Assembly (NCBI GenBank): GCA_020831865.1
Contig: JAFIFT010000019.1
Coordinates: 1 to 64,000, forward strand
DNA: 64,000 bases
Direction of reading: 5' to 3'
Origin: Legionellaceae bacterium
Lineage (GTDB): Bacteria > Pseudomonadota > Gammaproteobacteria > Legionellales > Legionellaceae
The notes under the pieces are model-generated. The model searched no databases. It was not told the origin of the DNA and saw nothing but the letters and a program-made list of their open reading frames with translations. This document shows, piece by piece, positions 49,846-57,353 of the stretch (positions are counted from its first letter, which is position 1; each line of letters opens with the position of its first letter). A program made the translations under genes and the position numbers.

Positions 49846-49880
49846 CAGCAATCAGCAATCAGCAATCAGCAATCAGCACT
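49846..49880. repeat. Heptanucleotide tandem repeat (CAGCAAT)x4 + CAGCACT
   Basis: Four perfect copies of CAGCAAT followed by one variant, in direct tandem. A 7-bp unit would shift reading frame or change promoter spacing if copy number changed. It lies 200 bp before the beta-barrel gene start. Confidence 0.9.
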
Positions 49881-50081
49881 AGATTTTCCCTTATTTTCAT
49901 TCTTCTCCATTATATTTTATTGTGCTTCTTTCCTTTATTCAGGGTTTTGGTTCCTTTCTTTGCTCTATTTAAGCCCTATGCTGCGCGTTCGCGCATTCAT
50001 TCTCTTGTTGTTCCAATCGATTGCCGCTGACTGCGTACTATTTTCACATAATAAATCGTCTTTACTTTGCAAGGAGCGTTT

Positions 50082-50831
50082 ATGAAGCATCGCTTAGTTC
50101 TTTCTCTCATCACGGCAGGAGTGCTGGGAAGTACAGCCTCAGCTGGCACTATGGGGCCTGTCATGGCCATCAAATACTGGACCTGGGTAGGCTCTGTGAG
50201 CGCAGGCCCGGTTTGGGCTCGTGGTGGGGAGACTCAGACTTTTTATTTGGCTCCAGAACTTGAAAAGACCTATGCAGCCAGAAAATCGACCAATGCTATT
50301 GCCTCTGGCGAGCTGTTTGTTGGTATACAAAAACCATTGACTTCTCAATGGTTGGGGCAATTGGGATTGGCAGCCGCCACTACAGGTAATGCCAGACTTC
50401 AGGGTGTGATATGGGATGATGCTGACCCTCAATTTGATAATTACAGTTACCACTATAAAGTACGCAACACGCGCATCGCAGTAAAAGGCAAGCTGTTGCT
50501 TGATAAAGGCTACTGGGCGATGCCCTGGGTCAGCGCAAGCGCGGGTGTTGGCTTTAACCGGGCCCATGGCTTTACCAATACGCCGCTGATTTTTGAAGCG
50601 CTCCCCAATGCCAACTTCACCAACAACAGCAAAACCGCTTTTACCTATACCTTAGGTGCCGGGGTGCAAAAAGCACTCAGCGAGCATTGGAAATTGGGCG
50701 TGGGTTATGAGTTTTCCGATTGGGGTAAAAGTGAATTAGGCCGCGCCGCGGGACAAACGATGAACTCCGGATTAGCGCTTAATCATCTCTACACTAACGG
50801 AGTATTGTTCAATTTAACCTATGTGGCCTAA
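50082..50831 (+). CDS. Outer-membrane beta-barrel protein
   Basis: 249 residues from the ATG at 50082 (GGAG five nt upstream; the open frame starts 15 nt earlier). A signal peptide is clear: MKHRLVLSLITAGVLGSTASA. The mature protein has alternating hydrophobic/polar strands (WLGQLGLAAATTGNA, RIAVKGKLLLDKGYWAMPWVSASAGVGF, YTLGAGVQKALSEHWKLGVGYEF) and ends in a terminal aromatic-rich strand (NGVLFNLTYVA), typical of eight-stranded OmpA/OmpW-like barrels. Residue range GTMGPVMA after cleavage resembles other Legionella outer-membrane proteins, including the one at 63223. The next gene begins 10 bp later. Confidence 0.85.
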   Translation: MKHRLVLSLITAGVLGSTASAGTMGPVMAIKYWTWVGSVSAGPVWARGGETQTFYLAPELEKTYAARKSTNAIASGELFVGIQKPLTSQWLGQLGLAAATTGNARLQGVIWDDADPQFDNYSYHYKVRNTRIAVKGKLLLDKGYWAMPWVSASAGVGFNRAHGFTNTPLIFEALPNANFTNNSKTAFTYTLGAGVQKALSEHWKLGVGYEFSDWGKSELGRAAGQTMNSGLALNHLYTNGVLFNLTYVA

Positions 50832-50841
50832 GGATAGAAAC

Positions 50842-52389
50842 ATGAAAGGAACTATCGAAAAAGTATTAATAAATAAGTTACTGACAGGGCTGTTTCTGTC
50901 GTTGCTGGGGACGGCAGTTCAGGCGGCAGGGCCGCTGTGGACCATGGTCCCGGCAGCAGGTTCTAATCCCACTCAAGCGGTTTTGGAAGGCAGCACAGCG
51001 ACCATACAGTATGTGGTACAAAACCAGTCAGGCAAGCTGAAAAGGCTGGTGATTCAGCCGATACAGGGCATTCAACAAACCACACCCTGTATACTGGCTC
51101 CCAGAGGCCAGGCCGGCAGCAGTTGCACTTTAAATCTGTCTGTTAACGGCAGTACCTTGCCTCAGGGCGGTGTTCATGGCGGCCCGGTGCTCTGTCAGGC
51201 TAACCCTGATGGCAGCCCTAACTCGAACCAGTGTTATCAGCCGAGTGCGGCTAATAGCTTAAATATTACCAAAGGTGAGGTGCCTCCTTACACGGTAACC
51301 CTCAGCATTAACCCCTTAACGGTTAGTATTGAAGCAGGTGCAACCAGCAGTACAGTAACGATTAAAAATGAATCGAATACGGTAACTGCCGAGCCGCTTG
51401 CCTTTACGGCAACGAACGTGAACCTGCTCAATAACACCTGCACCAACCCTTTGCCTCCAGAAAGCACATGTACTTTTCAGGTGGAGTCAGCCGTAGTAGG
51501 TCAACATCTCGTCACTGCCCAGGGAAGCAACACCAATGCCGTATCGTTGACGGTCAACGTGAGCGCGGTGCCTTTGGTAAATATAAGCATCGACAGCCCT
51601 GTTCAGCAAGAGCGTATTGTAGGGGTGGACCCTGTTGCTCTCTTGCTACTGACTATTCAAAATGATGATCCTGTCAATCCAGCAAATAACATTCACGTAA
51701 GCAATCATGACAATTGTCAAAATTTGACGGTAACGCCTAATGGTTGTGACAGTATTGATCCTAGTGGCACCTGTACCTTGGAATTAGGTTCTCCAACGCC
51801 GTATGTGCCTTGTGAAATTACAATAAGCGGCAGCAACACGACTAATAACCCAACGACATTGATTGCCTTTCGAGATGGCGGTGGATTGGTGTATGCCATT
51901 GATCACGTAGCCGTCAAAGTGGTCGCTGAGAGCAATGAAGGTAGCTTGCTATGGGACTCAAGCAATGCATGTAAAGATGATTTTAATTGCACTGACATTT
52001 CAGGCGCAACTGACTTAGAGAATGGAGCGGATAACACTAGCGCCATTGTTGCAGCATTAACTGAACAGCCCGGCGTTATGTCCACCAACTTTGCCGCCGG
52101 TGCTTGCAATGAGAGGGAGGGTGGAGCGCCAGGCTGGTATTTACCGGCGAGGGGTGAACTGGAAAGTGTCTTAGCTGCACTTTGTCCTGGCGGTTTGGCT
52201 TGTGATTTTGGCGGGTTTTTGTCCGCGACCTACTCGAGTTCGTCGCAGAGCGACATCAACTTCGCGTGGGGCGTGAGCTTCCCGTTTGGTGACAACTTCG
52301 TCTACGATAAGTACAGCCCTCGACCTGTTCGTTGTGTCCGGGCTTTTCCCCTTAACCCCCTTTGTCCCTTTTCTTTTGAGGCAGCGTAG
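50842..52389 (+). CDS. Secreted DUF1566/Lcl_C-type protein, candidate DGR target
   Basis: 515 residues from the ATG at 50842, which has AAGGAT upstream. Signal peptide about 1-28 (LLTGLFLSLLGTAVQA), then Thr/Asn/Ser-rich Ig-like beta segments with paired Cys (CNNTC-type CTNPLPPESTCTF, CQNLTVTPNGC), then from about residue 370 a DUF1566-type domain (LLWDSSNACKDDFNC, GAPGWYLPARGELESVL, FAWGVSF, RPVRCVRAF). This domain has a C-type-lectin-like fold in characterised relatives. Its variable segment (52249-52317) has 15 of 23 codons ending in C, against 3 of 23 just upstream, the mark of AAC codons mutated by a DGR. It is probably surface-exposed and coupled to the barrel protein 10 bp upstream. 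Confidence 0.85.
   Translation: MKGTIEKVLINKLLTGLFLSLLGTAVQAAGPLWTMVPAAGSNPTQAVLEGSTATIQYVVQNQSGKLKRLVIQPIQGIQQTTPCILAPRGQAGSSCTLNLSVNGSTLPQGGVHGGPVLCQANPDGSPNSNQCYQPSAANSLNITKGEVPPYTVTLSINPLTVSIEAGATSSTVTIKNESNTVTAEPLAFTATNVNLLNNTCTNPLPPESTCTFQVESAVVGQHLVTAQGSNTNAVSLTVNVSAVPLVNISIDSPVQQERIVGVDPVALLLLTIQNDDPVNPANNIHVSNHDNCQNLTVTPNGCDSIDPSGTCTLELGSPTPYVPCEITISGSNTTNNPTTLIAFRDGGGLVYAIDHVAVKVVAESNEGSLLWDSSNACKDDFNCTDISGATDLENGADNTSAIVAALTEQPGVMSTNFAAGACNEREGGAPGWYLPARGELESVLAALCPGGLACDFGGFLSATYSSSSQSDINFAWGVSFPFGDNFVYDKYSPRPVRCVRAFPLNPLCPFSFEAA
52240..52350 (+). other. Candidate DGR variable region (VR)
   Basis: Codons 52249-52317 read as a run of NNC triplets (agc gac atc aac ttc ... gac aac ttc gtc tac) interrupted by invariant-looking gcg tgg, gtg, ggt and aag. 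They encode S D I N F G S F D N F V Y Y S, the range expected when AAC template codons are mutated at the first two bases. It then returns to ordinary codon use in PVRCVRAF. The matching template repeat is not in this window. Confidence 0.65.
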
Positions 52390-52397
52390 CTGCCTCA
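52377..52397. repeat. Perfect 9-bp hairpin overlapping the stop codon of the DUF1566 gene
   Basis: TGAGGCAGC and GCTGCCTCA pair perfectly around a GTA loop; the TAG stop lies at 52387-52389. No T-run follows, so a plain terminator is unlikely. DGR targets often carry a hairpin/cruciform just past the variable region that promotes retrohoming. Confidence 0.85.
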
Positions 52398-52411
52398 TGT
52401 TTATAAAATAT

Positions 52412-53062
52412 TGAGGTGGTTTAATTGATTTGTTCGATATAAAAAGAAATACAAGGTGACAACAAACAGAAATCACAAGCAACCTGTCTTTGAAAATGTG
52501 TTAAATAGACAGTTTAAAGTCAATGAGCCCAATCGCGCCTATGTGTCCGATATTACTTATATCCCGACACATGAAGGCTGGTTATACCTGACCGTGATGA
52601 TTGATTTGTTTTCAAGGAAAGTGGTTGACTGGAACATGAACCCAAGAATGAGGGCTGATACGGTTTGCGATGCGTTAACAATGGCTATTTGGCAGAGAAA
52701 ACCAAAAACCGGGTTAATTGTGCATTCCGACAGGGGGGCACAGTATGCGAGCAAACAATATCGCAACCTTCTCAAAAAACATGGCTTTGTGGGCAGCATG
52801 AGCAAAAAAGATGATTGTTGGGACAATAGCGTTGCCGAAAGTTTTTTTAGTCGCTTGAAAGATGAGCGGGTTCATTGGCGTAATTACCAAACCAGACAGG
52901 AGGCAAAACAAGATATTTTGGATTATATTACTATGTTTTATAACGATCAGCGACTGCATTCATATTTGGATTACCAAAATCCGAATCAATTTGAAAGCAA
53001 GTATTGGGGGTTATTGAAAAATGCGGCTTAACTGGGGTGTACAAATTTGCTTGACCACCTCA
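52412..53062 (+). mobile_element. Internally deleted IS3-family insertion sequence
   Basis: Terminal inverted repeats begin TGAGGTGGT at 52412 and end ACCACCTCA at 53062, with further matches inwards (ATTTGT). The 651-bp body contains only the C-terminal transposase part. OrfA and the start of orfB are missing, so this is a deletion derivative. No obvious target-site duplication flanks it. It lies 23 bp past the DUF1566 stop codon. Confidence 0.8.
52432..53031 (+). pseudogene. IS3-family transposase OrfB, C-terminal remnant
   Basis: The readable frame extends from about 52432 and includes KKKYKVTTNRNHKQP, a motif usually found about 90 residues into OrfB. The DDE integrase core is otherwise complete: Asp in YVSDITYIP, Asp in IVHSDRGAQYAS and Glu in DNSVAESFFSRLK, ending FYNDQRLHSYLDYQNPNQFE. 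A GTG at 52456 could allow translation, but without OrfA and the N-terminus it should not transpose by itself. Confidence 0.85.
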
Positions 53063-53096
53063 TCCTGTAAATAAAATGGCATTCTAATGCTCAACC

Positions 53097-53855
53097 TTAC
53101 TTGGCATCTGGCGCTGGCTGCTTGTCGATTATTTCCACTTTGATGTAAAGAGTTGAGTTTTGCCCATAGGTAAAACCGGCTCGAATGACTCGGTTATTGC
53201 TGTCGGCCGGCGCTTCACCCTGCGCTGTGGCCAAGGACACCCATTGATTTAGGGGAACCATCATAGTGGTCGCGATACGTTGTTCATCAAAACTTTGATT
53301 ATCGGCCAGGCTGTTTTGATCGCGAATACGGCGCACAGACAACCGCACCTGGGCCCCCTGCAGCAGGGGCTCCACCAGCAGGGCATTTTGCACGTTATGC
53401 CGCTGGTAGCTGACCCCGGTCCACAAGCCAACCCCCACGCTGTCGACCACCGGCTGATTGCTGCCGGTACTCACCAGTGCCGATTCCCCATTAGTGACCT
53501 GCACAGACTGGTAGCGTTGCTGTTCGACGGTAGAATTCGTGGTAATCACACGGGTACCGGGTCTTTGGGTAGTGAGCCAGTCGGGATCCCCTTGGTATAC
53601 CGAGATTCTAAAGCTTACCGGAGGGCTGTCCAGACGATGCAAGACCGCACGGATTTTAGTCAAGGTATCTGCTGAGACATTCACCACCAGAGTTTGCCCC
53701 TCACCACTGACCCGATCGCCCGGCTCCAGCAGCGGTTGGATCAAAGGTAAGATCTCATTGGCATTGCGGTATTGTAACTCGATGACTTTGCTGATATTGG
53801 CCAAGGCCATATGCAGAACAAGAAAACAAAAAAAGCCTAAGCAGCAACGTTTCAT
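53097..53855 (-). CDS. Exported protein with secretin N-domain-like segment
   Basis: About 252 residues from the ATG at 53855, chosen because AGGG lies 8 nt upstream and a signal peptide follows (CCLGFFCFLVLHMALA); the open frame runs to 53981. The mature N-terminus (SKVIELQYRNANEILPLIQPLLEPGDRVSGEG ... RAVLHRLDSPP) resembles the N0/N1 (NolW-type) modules of secretins. The rest is a beta-rich domain with no secretin gate. Probably a periplasmic or outer-membrane accessory protein; a type II/IV pilus role is only inferred from the fold. Divergent from the next gene. Confidence 0.75.
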   Translation of the reverse strand: MKRCCLGFFCFLVLHMALANISKVIELQYRNANEILPLIQPLLEPGDRVSGEGQTLVVNVSADTLTKIRAVLHRLDSPPVSFRISVYQGDPDWLTTQRPGTRVITTNSTVEQQRYQSVQVTNGESALVSTGSNQPVVDSVGVGLWTGVSYQRHNVQNALLVEPLLQGAQVRLSVRRIRDQNSLADNQSFDEQRIATTMMVPLNQWVSLATAQGEAPADSNNRVIRAGFTYGQNSTLYIKVEIIDKQPAPDAK

Positions 53856-54059
53856 GAGTGCATCCCTCTCTCCTGATAGTCTTCTAAAGATGACACAGCT
53901 TGCGATATCCTGCAACAGAGGATGCCAGGCGGATACCCAATCACTGCCTTTCGGCACGGGGAGTAATTGCGAGTCACTCATTTTTTTGCCAGGCAGACTC
54001 TTTTCCTCGGCGACAGAATACGGTAAATTAAACCCACTTGAGATTAAAGGAAAGTTGTC

Positions 54060-54503
54060 ATGCGTCCGTGGATAGTCCTCACCACCCTGTTCCTTGTATT
54101 ACCTGCCCACAGTGACAGTATTGCCAATTATATGAATATAGCCAATGCGATTCCTAAAATGGAAATAAAAGCTGACTCCCAATCGCAGGCCTGGGCACGT
54201 TCGGCCAGAAATGTATTAACCATTACCAGCGAGTCGATAGCAGAAACGATTCTGCAAGCCAATGCCCTGGCCCGCAAAAACGGGCGTCCTTTATTTTGCC
54301 CACCCGATACGTTCACGCTGAATGCCACTAATATGGATGCCATCATAAAACAACAGTATCAGTCCCTGCAAAGTCAAAGCAGCGGCGGCGAAAAAATGAG
54401 CGTTTCAGACATCGCCTGGCAAGGGCTTATCAAACAGTTTCCCTGCAGCAAATCCGCCAGTGCCGCACGCATAGAGCATGTGGCTGCTATACTGGGCCAT
54501 TAG
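54060..54503 (+). CDS. Small exported protein, Rap1a/Tai-like, function unknown
   Basis: 147 residues with signal peptide MRPWIVLTTLFLVLPAHS. The body (ARSARNVLTITSESIAETILQANAL, LFCPPDTFTLNATNMDAIIKQQY, WQGLIKQFPCSK) has the helical arrangement and two Cys reminiscent of Rap1a-like periplasmic immunity proteins, but I would not assign that function. Its start is about 200 bp from the divergent secretin-like gene, and its stop faces the acidic protein gene. Confidence 0.7.
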   Translation: MRPWIVLTTLFLVLPAHSDSIANYMNIANAIPKMEIKADSQSQAWARSARNVLTITSESIAETILQANALARKNGRPLFCPPDTFTLNATNMDAIIKQQYQSLQSQSSGGEKMSVSDIAWQGLIKQFPCSKSASAARIEHVAAILGH

Positions 54504-54628
54504 CGATACGGGAATAGTGTGGCTGGAAATGGGGGAAGGCCGACGCAGGAAAGATCAACACCTTCCCAAGCCGCACGCAAGAGACAACCACCGCTCCAGC
54601 ACCCCCCATACGAGACCGGTTGCGCTCC

Positions 54629-55297
54629 TCACATACTGAAGGAGCGGCTGTATTCGCCATCGCTGTCCTCAGTAAGCTCCTCATCGCTATCGCCCAGGTC
54701 GACACCTCCGTCGGCGATTGGAAAATACGGCGGATATTCCTCATCGCTATCACCCGGGTCGACACCTAGCTTATCAACGTCAATATCCTCAAACAACTGA
54801 AGTTGATTATTGCTATCAATAACCAAAAGCCCATGCGTCATATCAGTGATCTCAATCTGTATATCATACTTATTTACAAAAAACTCCTTATAAACCTTAT
54901 CGTGTTCTTTAAAGTACTCCTCAGCAAGGGGCATAGTATTCCTTTCGCCTATTTTTGCATATTCTTCTGTATCGACTTCCCACTGGTTCTGATAGCCGTT
55001 CTCACTTCTGGCTACAATAAAAGTAATCGCTTGATCAGGAAATTGTGCTTTCAATGTCTCATAGGCTTCATTTATCATTGCAGCTGTATCGTTTTCCCAG
55101 GATGAGGAATGCAATATGGCACTATCCTGGTCATTTTTTATGATGGTCGTATAACAGCAGGAATGCCCGGCAGAACAGAGTCCCTGTTGATTGTCATGCA
55201 GCCAGAATACCCCCTCATCTTGTTTCACCTCGATTAAATTCTCATAAAGCGTCGTTTCATCGCCATTATCGCTCTCTTTACGAATTGAAATTAACAT
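54629..55297 (-). CDS. Hypothetical protein with acidic repeated C-terminus
   Basis: 222 residues from the ATG at 55297, with GGAG five nt upstream (a TTG at 55324 extends the frame). The N-terminal domain has Cys and His residues in GLCSAGHSCCYTTII and a mixed alpha/beta pattern; I recognise no family. The last ~45 residues are strongly acidic and contain two copies of a GVDxGDSDEE motif, produced by a 60-bp DNA duplication. No signal peptide. In Legionella, cytoplasmic proteins with Glu-rich C-termini can be Dot/Icm substrates; that is speculation here. Confidence 0.65.
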   Translation of the reverse strand: MLISIRKESDNGDETTLYENLIEVKQDEGVFWLHDNQQGLCSAGHSCCYTTIIKNDQDSAILHSSSWENDTAAMINEAYETLKAQFPDQAITFIVARSENGYQNQWEVDTEEYAKIGERNTMPLAEEYFKEHDKVYKEFFVNKYDIQIEITDMTHGLLVIDSNNQLQLFEDIDVDKLGVDPGDSDEEYPPYFPIADGGVDLGDSDEELTEDSDGEYSRSFSM

Positions 55298-55366
55298 CAG
55301 CACTCCAATTTTGGTAAGCCCCAAAGGGGTTGATGGTTGACGCTGTCTACCAGAATGGTATTCCAG

Positions 55367-56845
55367 CTACGGTTGTCGTCCTTCAAATTGTGCAAGCGCC
55401 AATTCCAGCTGACGTTGTTTCCGCGCTTTCGGGTTTTTGGCCACAAAAGCCAGACAGGCAGGGGCATTAAGCTTTTGGCAGGCGTTTACCGCTATGGCCT
55501 GGCGAGGGTCCTGCCACAGGCTTTCCCCATCCATAAAACTGTAGGTTAAGGCATTGCGATTTATTTGACGCAGGCTGGCATAGTCTACCTGATGATCGAT
55601 AACGGCCATCAGGTATTGCGAGGTCAGATCGGTTCGTAAAATTCCCTCGTCATCCGTGGACAACACCACCGGAACCTGCGCTTGCAAATAATAATTCAGC
55701 GGATGCCTTTTCCCGGCCACCCCCAAGATCACCCGATTACTTTCCAGATTAACTTCCACCGGAATCTGACGCTGGGCCATCATGGCTAACAGCGCATCGG
55801 CCCCATGTTCCTGAGCAATATCGACACCATGTCCAATCCGCTCAGCCTGCCCCACCTCGATCGCATCGCGAATATGGAAGCGCAGCTGCTCTGGCGTGAC
55901 ATAATCGCGCGTGATTTCACCCGCGTGCAAGGCAATATGCACCTTGGGATAATATTGATGCATGAATTTAAAAATGGTCATTTGCTGGCGGTAATCGCGT
56001 AAAGCCACCATGCCATCTTCCGGTTGCACCAGATTAACCCCCACAATCGCATCAGAAGCATTGGCCGCCTCAAAGGCATTGAGTGTTTGGGCAAAAACCG
56101 CGTTGAGCGCTTGTTCACGTAAAACATAATACTGTAATTTCACCTCAACCTGGCACGCGGCACTGTCCGGATGCGACTCGCACGCCAACCATTGCCGACT
56201 TTGGGCAATGGACTGGGTGGCTCGCTGGATAGTGGTCTGAACATTAGCTCTAAACCCCGCATCAGCCAGCAATTGCTCCCGCGCCTGTGCCATGTTCTCC
56301 AGAGAAAAATCAGCGGGCGCATATTCAACCGAACGCGCATCATCCGGAATATCCATAATTTCCATATACAAGACGTGCTGATCACCGGCACGTTGCACCA
56401 CGTCAGCAAGTAATGGGGCACGATAATCAGTGAGAACAGGGATAAATTTCATAAAGCTTGCAAAAAAATGATCGTGCGGCGAGCGGTGATTGCCGGGAAT
56501 AAAATCGCGCATCGACCAGGCTCTCAGCAAACGCTGATACAACTCTGGCTGCTGGGGCAATTCGGTGGTCCGAATACCGCGGCAGTTTTCCGCATCCTTA
56601 TATACGGAATAATCATGGGTACGGATACAAAATGCGTTATCCTCAGCAGCTAAGCGCAACATACTTTCAGGATAGGCGCCTCCGGCCAGATGGTAATGCA
56701 ATTCCCCGCCTTTGGGCATTTTTTTCAAAAAGGCATACAAGGCATTGGGATTGTCGCGAACCTGCCTGAAAGTCGCATGCACATCGGCCATGGCTGTTTG
56801 TGCTATCAACAGGTGGAGAATCAGAGTAAAAAGCAGACGAGGCAT
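55367..56845 (-). CDS. Secreted adenosine deaminase-family protein
   Basis: 492 residues from the ATG at 56845 with signal peptide MPRLLFTLILHLLIAQTAMA. Metal and catalytic motifs of the adenosine deaminase superfamily are all present: ELHYHLAGG, HAGE (IALHAGEITRD), RIGHGVD and STDDEGI. With an N-terminal extension and a secretion signal it resembles the ADGF/extracellular deaminase type more than the cytosolic enzyme. It would convert adenosine (or a related nucleoside) in the periplasm or outside, possibly for purine salvage or host signalling. It sits alone, divergent from rpsU. Confidence 0.9.
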   Translation of the reverse strand: MPRLLFTLILHLLIAQTAMADVHATFRQVRDNPNALYAFLKKMPKGGELHYHLAGGAYPESMLRLAAEDNAFCIRTHDYSVYKDAENCRGIRTTELPQQPELYQRLLRAWSMRDFIPGNHRSPHDHFFASFMKFIPVLTDYRAPLLADVVQRAGDQHVLYMEIMDIPDDARSVEYAPADFSLENMAQAREQLLADAGFRANVQTTIQRATQSIAQSRQWLACESHPDSAACQVEVKLQYYVLREQALNAVFAQTLNAFEAANASDAIVGVNLVQPEDGMVALRDYRQQMTIFKFMHQYYPKVHIALHAGEITRDYVTPEQLRFHIRDAIEVGQAERIGHGVDIAQEHGADALLAMMAQRQIPVEVNLESNRVILGVAGKRHPLNYYLQAQVPVVLSTDDEGILRTDLTSQYLMAVIDHQVDYASLRQINRNALTYSFMDGESLWQDPRQAIAVNACQKLNAPACLAFVAKNPKARKQRQLELALAQFEGRQP

Positions 56846-57052
56846 AACAAACACCTGTTTTAAAATAGTACGATATTATAACATACTATTCAACGGATGC
56901 AATGGGCTTCGGTTTATTATAATCCTTTCTGCCGTGTTTTGGTGCACGATAAGCCCGTCTTTACCCCACCGCTTTCGGAGCCAACTGACAAGGGATTGCC
57001 GGGGCAGAAGAAAATAAATGAAGCAGGAAGACCTGATTAATGACGCAAACCC

Positions 57053-57081
57053 TTGACGCATATCCGTTCTGCGACTAGAAT
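57053..57081 (+). promoter_or_regulatory. Sigma-70 promoter of the rpsU-yqeY-dnaG-rpoD operon
   Basis: TTGACG (57053-57058) and TAGAAT (57076-57081) separated by exactly 17 nt, about 42 bp before the rpsU ATG, which follows GAGGAATGA. Confidence 0.85.
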
Positions 57082-57123
57082 TGCCAACTTGACTCTACTA
57101 ACTTAACTAATGAGGAATGATTA

Positions 57124-57351
57124 ATGCCCACCATTCGTGTCAGAGAAGGGGAAAACCCTGAATATGCCCTGCGCCGTTTTAAGCGCTCCTGTGAAAAAGC
57201 CGGCATATTACCTGAACTACGTCGTCGTGAGTTTTATGAAAAGCCGACTGCTGAACGCAAGCGCAAACAGGCCGCCGCTATTAAACGCCATCTGAAAAAA
57301 CTGGCGCGGGATAACGCGACGGGACGGCGTAGCAGTAAGTCACGACGCTAA
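57124..57351 (+). CDS. rpsU: 30S ribosomal protein S21
   Basis: 75 residues, [18 protein letters not shown] and a C-terminal Arg/Lys-rich tail, as in S21 proteins of Gammaproteobacteria. First gene of the macromolecular synthesis operon; yqeY follows after 2 bp. Confidence 0.97.
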   Translation: MPTIRVREGENPEYALRRFKRSCEKAGILPELRRREFYEKPTAERKRKQAAAIKRHLKKLARDNATGRRSSKSRR

Positions 57352-57353
57352 TC

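Larger units (their letters stand above)
49521..50081. other. Intergenic region upstream of the beta-barrel/DUF1566 pair
   Basis: About 560 bp. It contains possible 5' sequence of the group II intron (to about 49632), an 11-bp palindrome (49697-49726) and a heptanucleotide tandem repeat (49846-49880). An 86-codon frame at 49770-50030 runs through the repeat and looks spurious. The promoter for the downstream operon must be here, but I see no convincing -35/-10. Confidence 0.5.

Noticed and set aside
49846-49880. CRISPR-like array
   Set aside because: The repeat is 7 bp with no spacers; no CRISPR array or cas gene is present in the window.
49770-50030. An 86-codon rightward frame with hydrophobic C-terminus
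   Set aside because: It runs through the heptanucleotide repeat, lacks a ribosome site and resembles the chance frames such repeats produce.
52377-52397. Hairpin at the DUF1566 stop codon as a normal intrinsic terminator
   Set aside because: No T-run follows on either strand within a usual distance; the sequence after it is ATGTTTATAAAAT.
53097-53855. Complete secretin or type II secretion outer-membrane channel
   Set aside because: Only N-domain-like sequence is present in about 250 residues; the secretin beta-barrel domain is absent.
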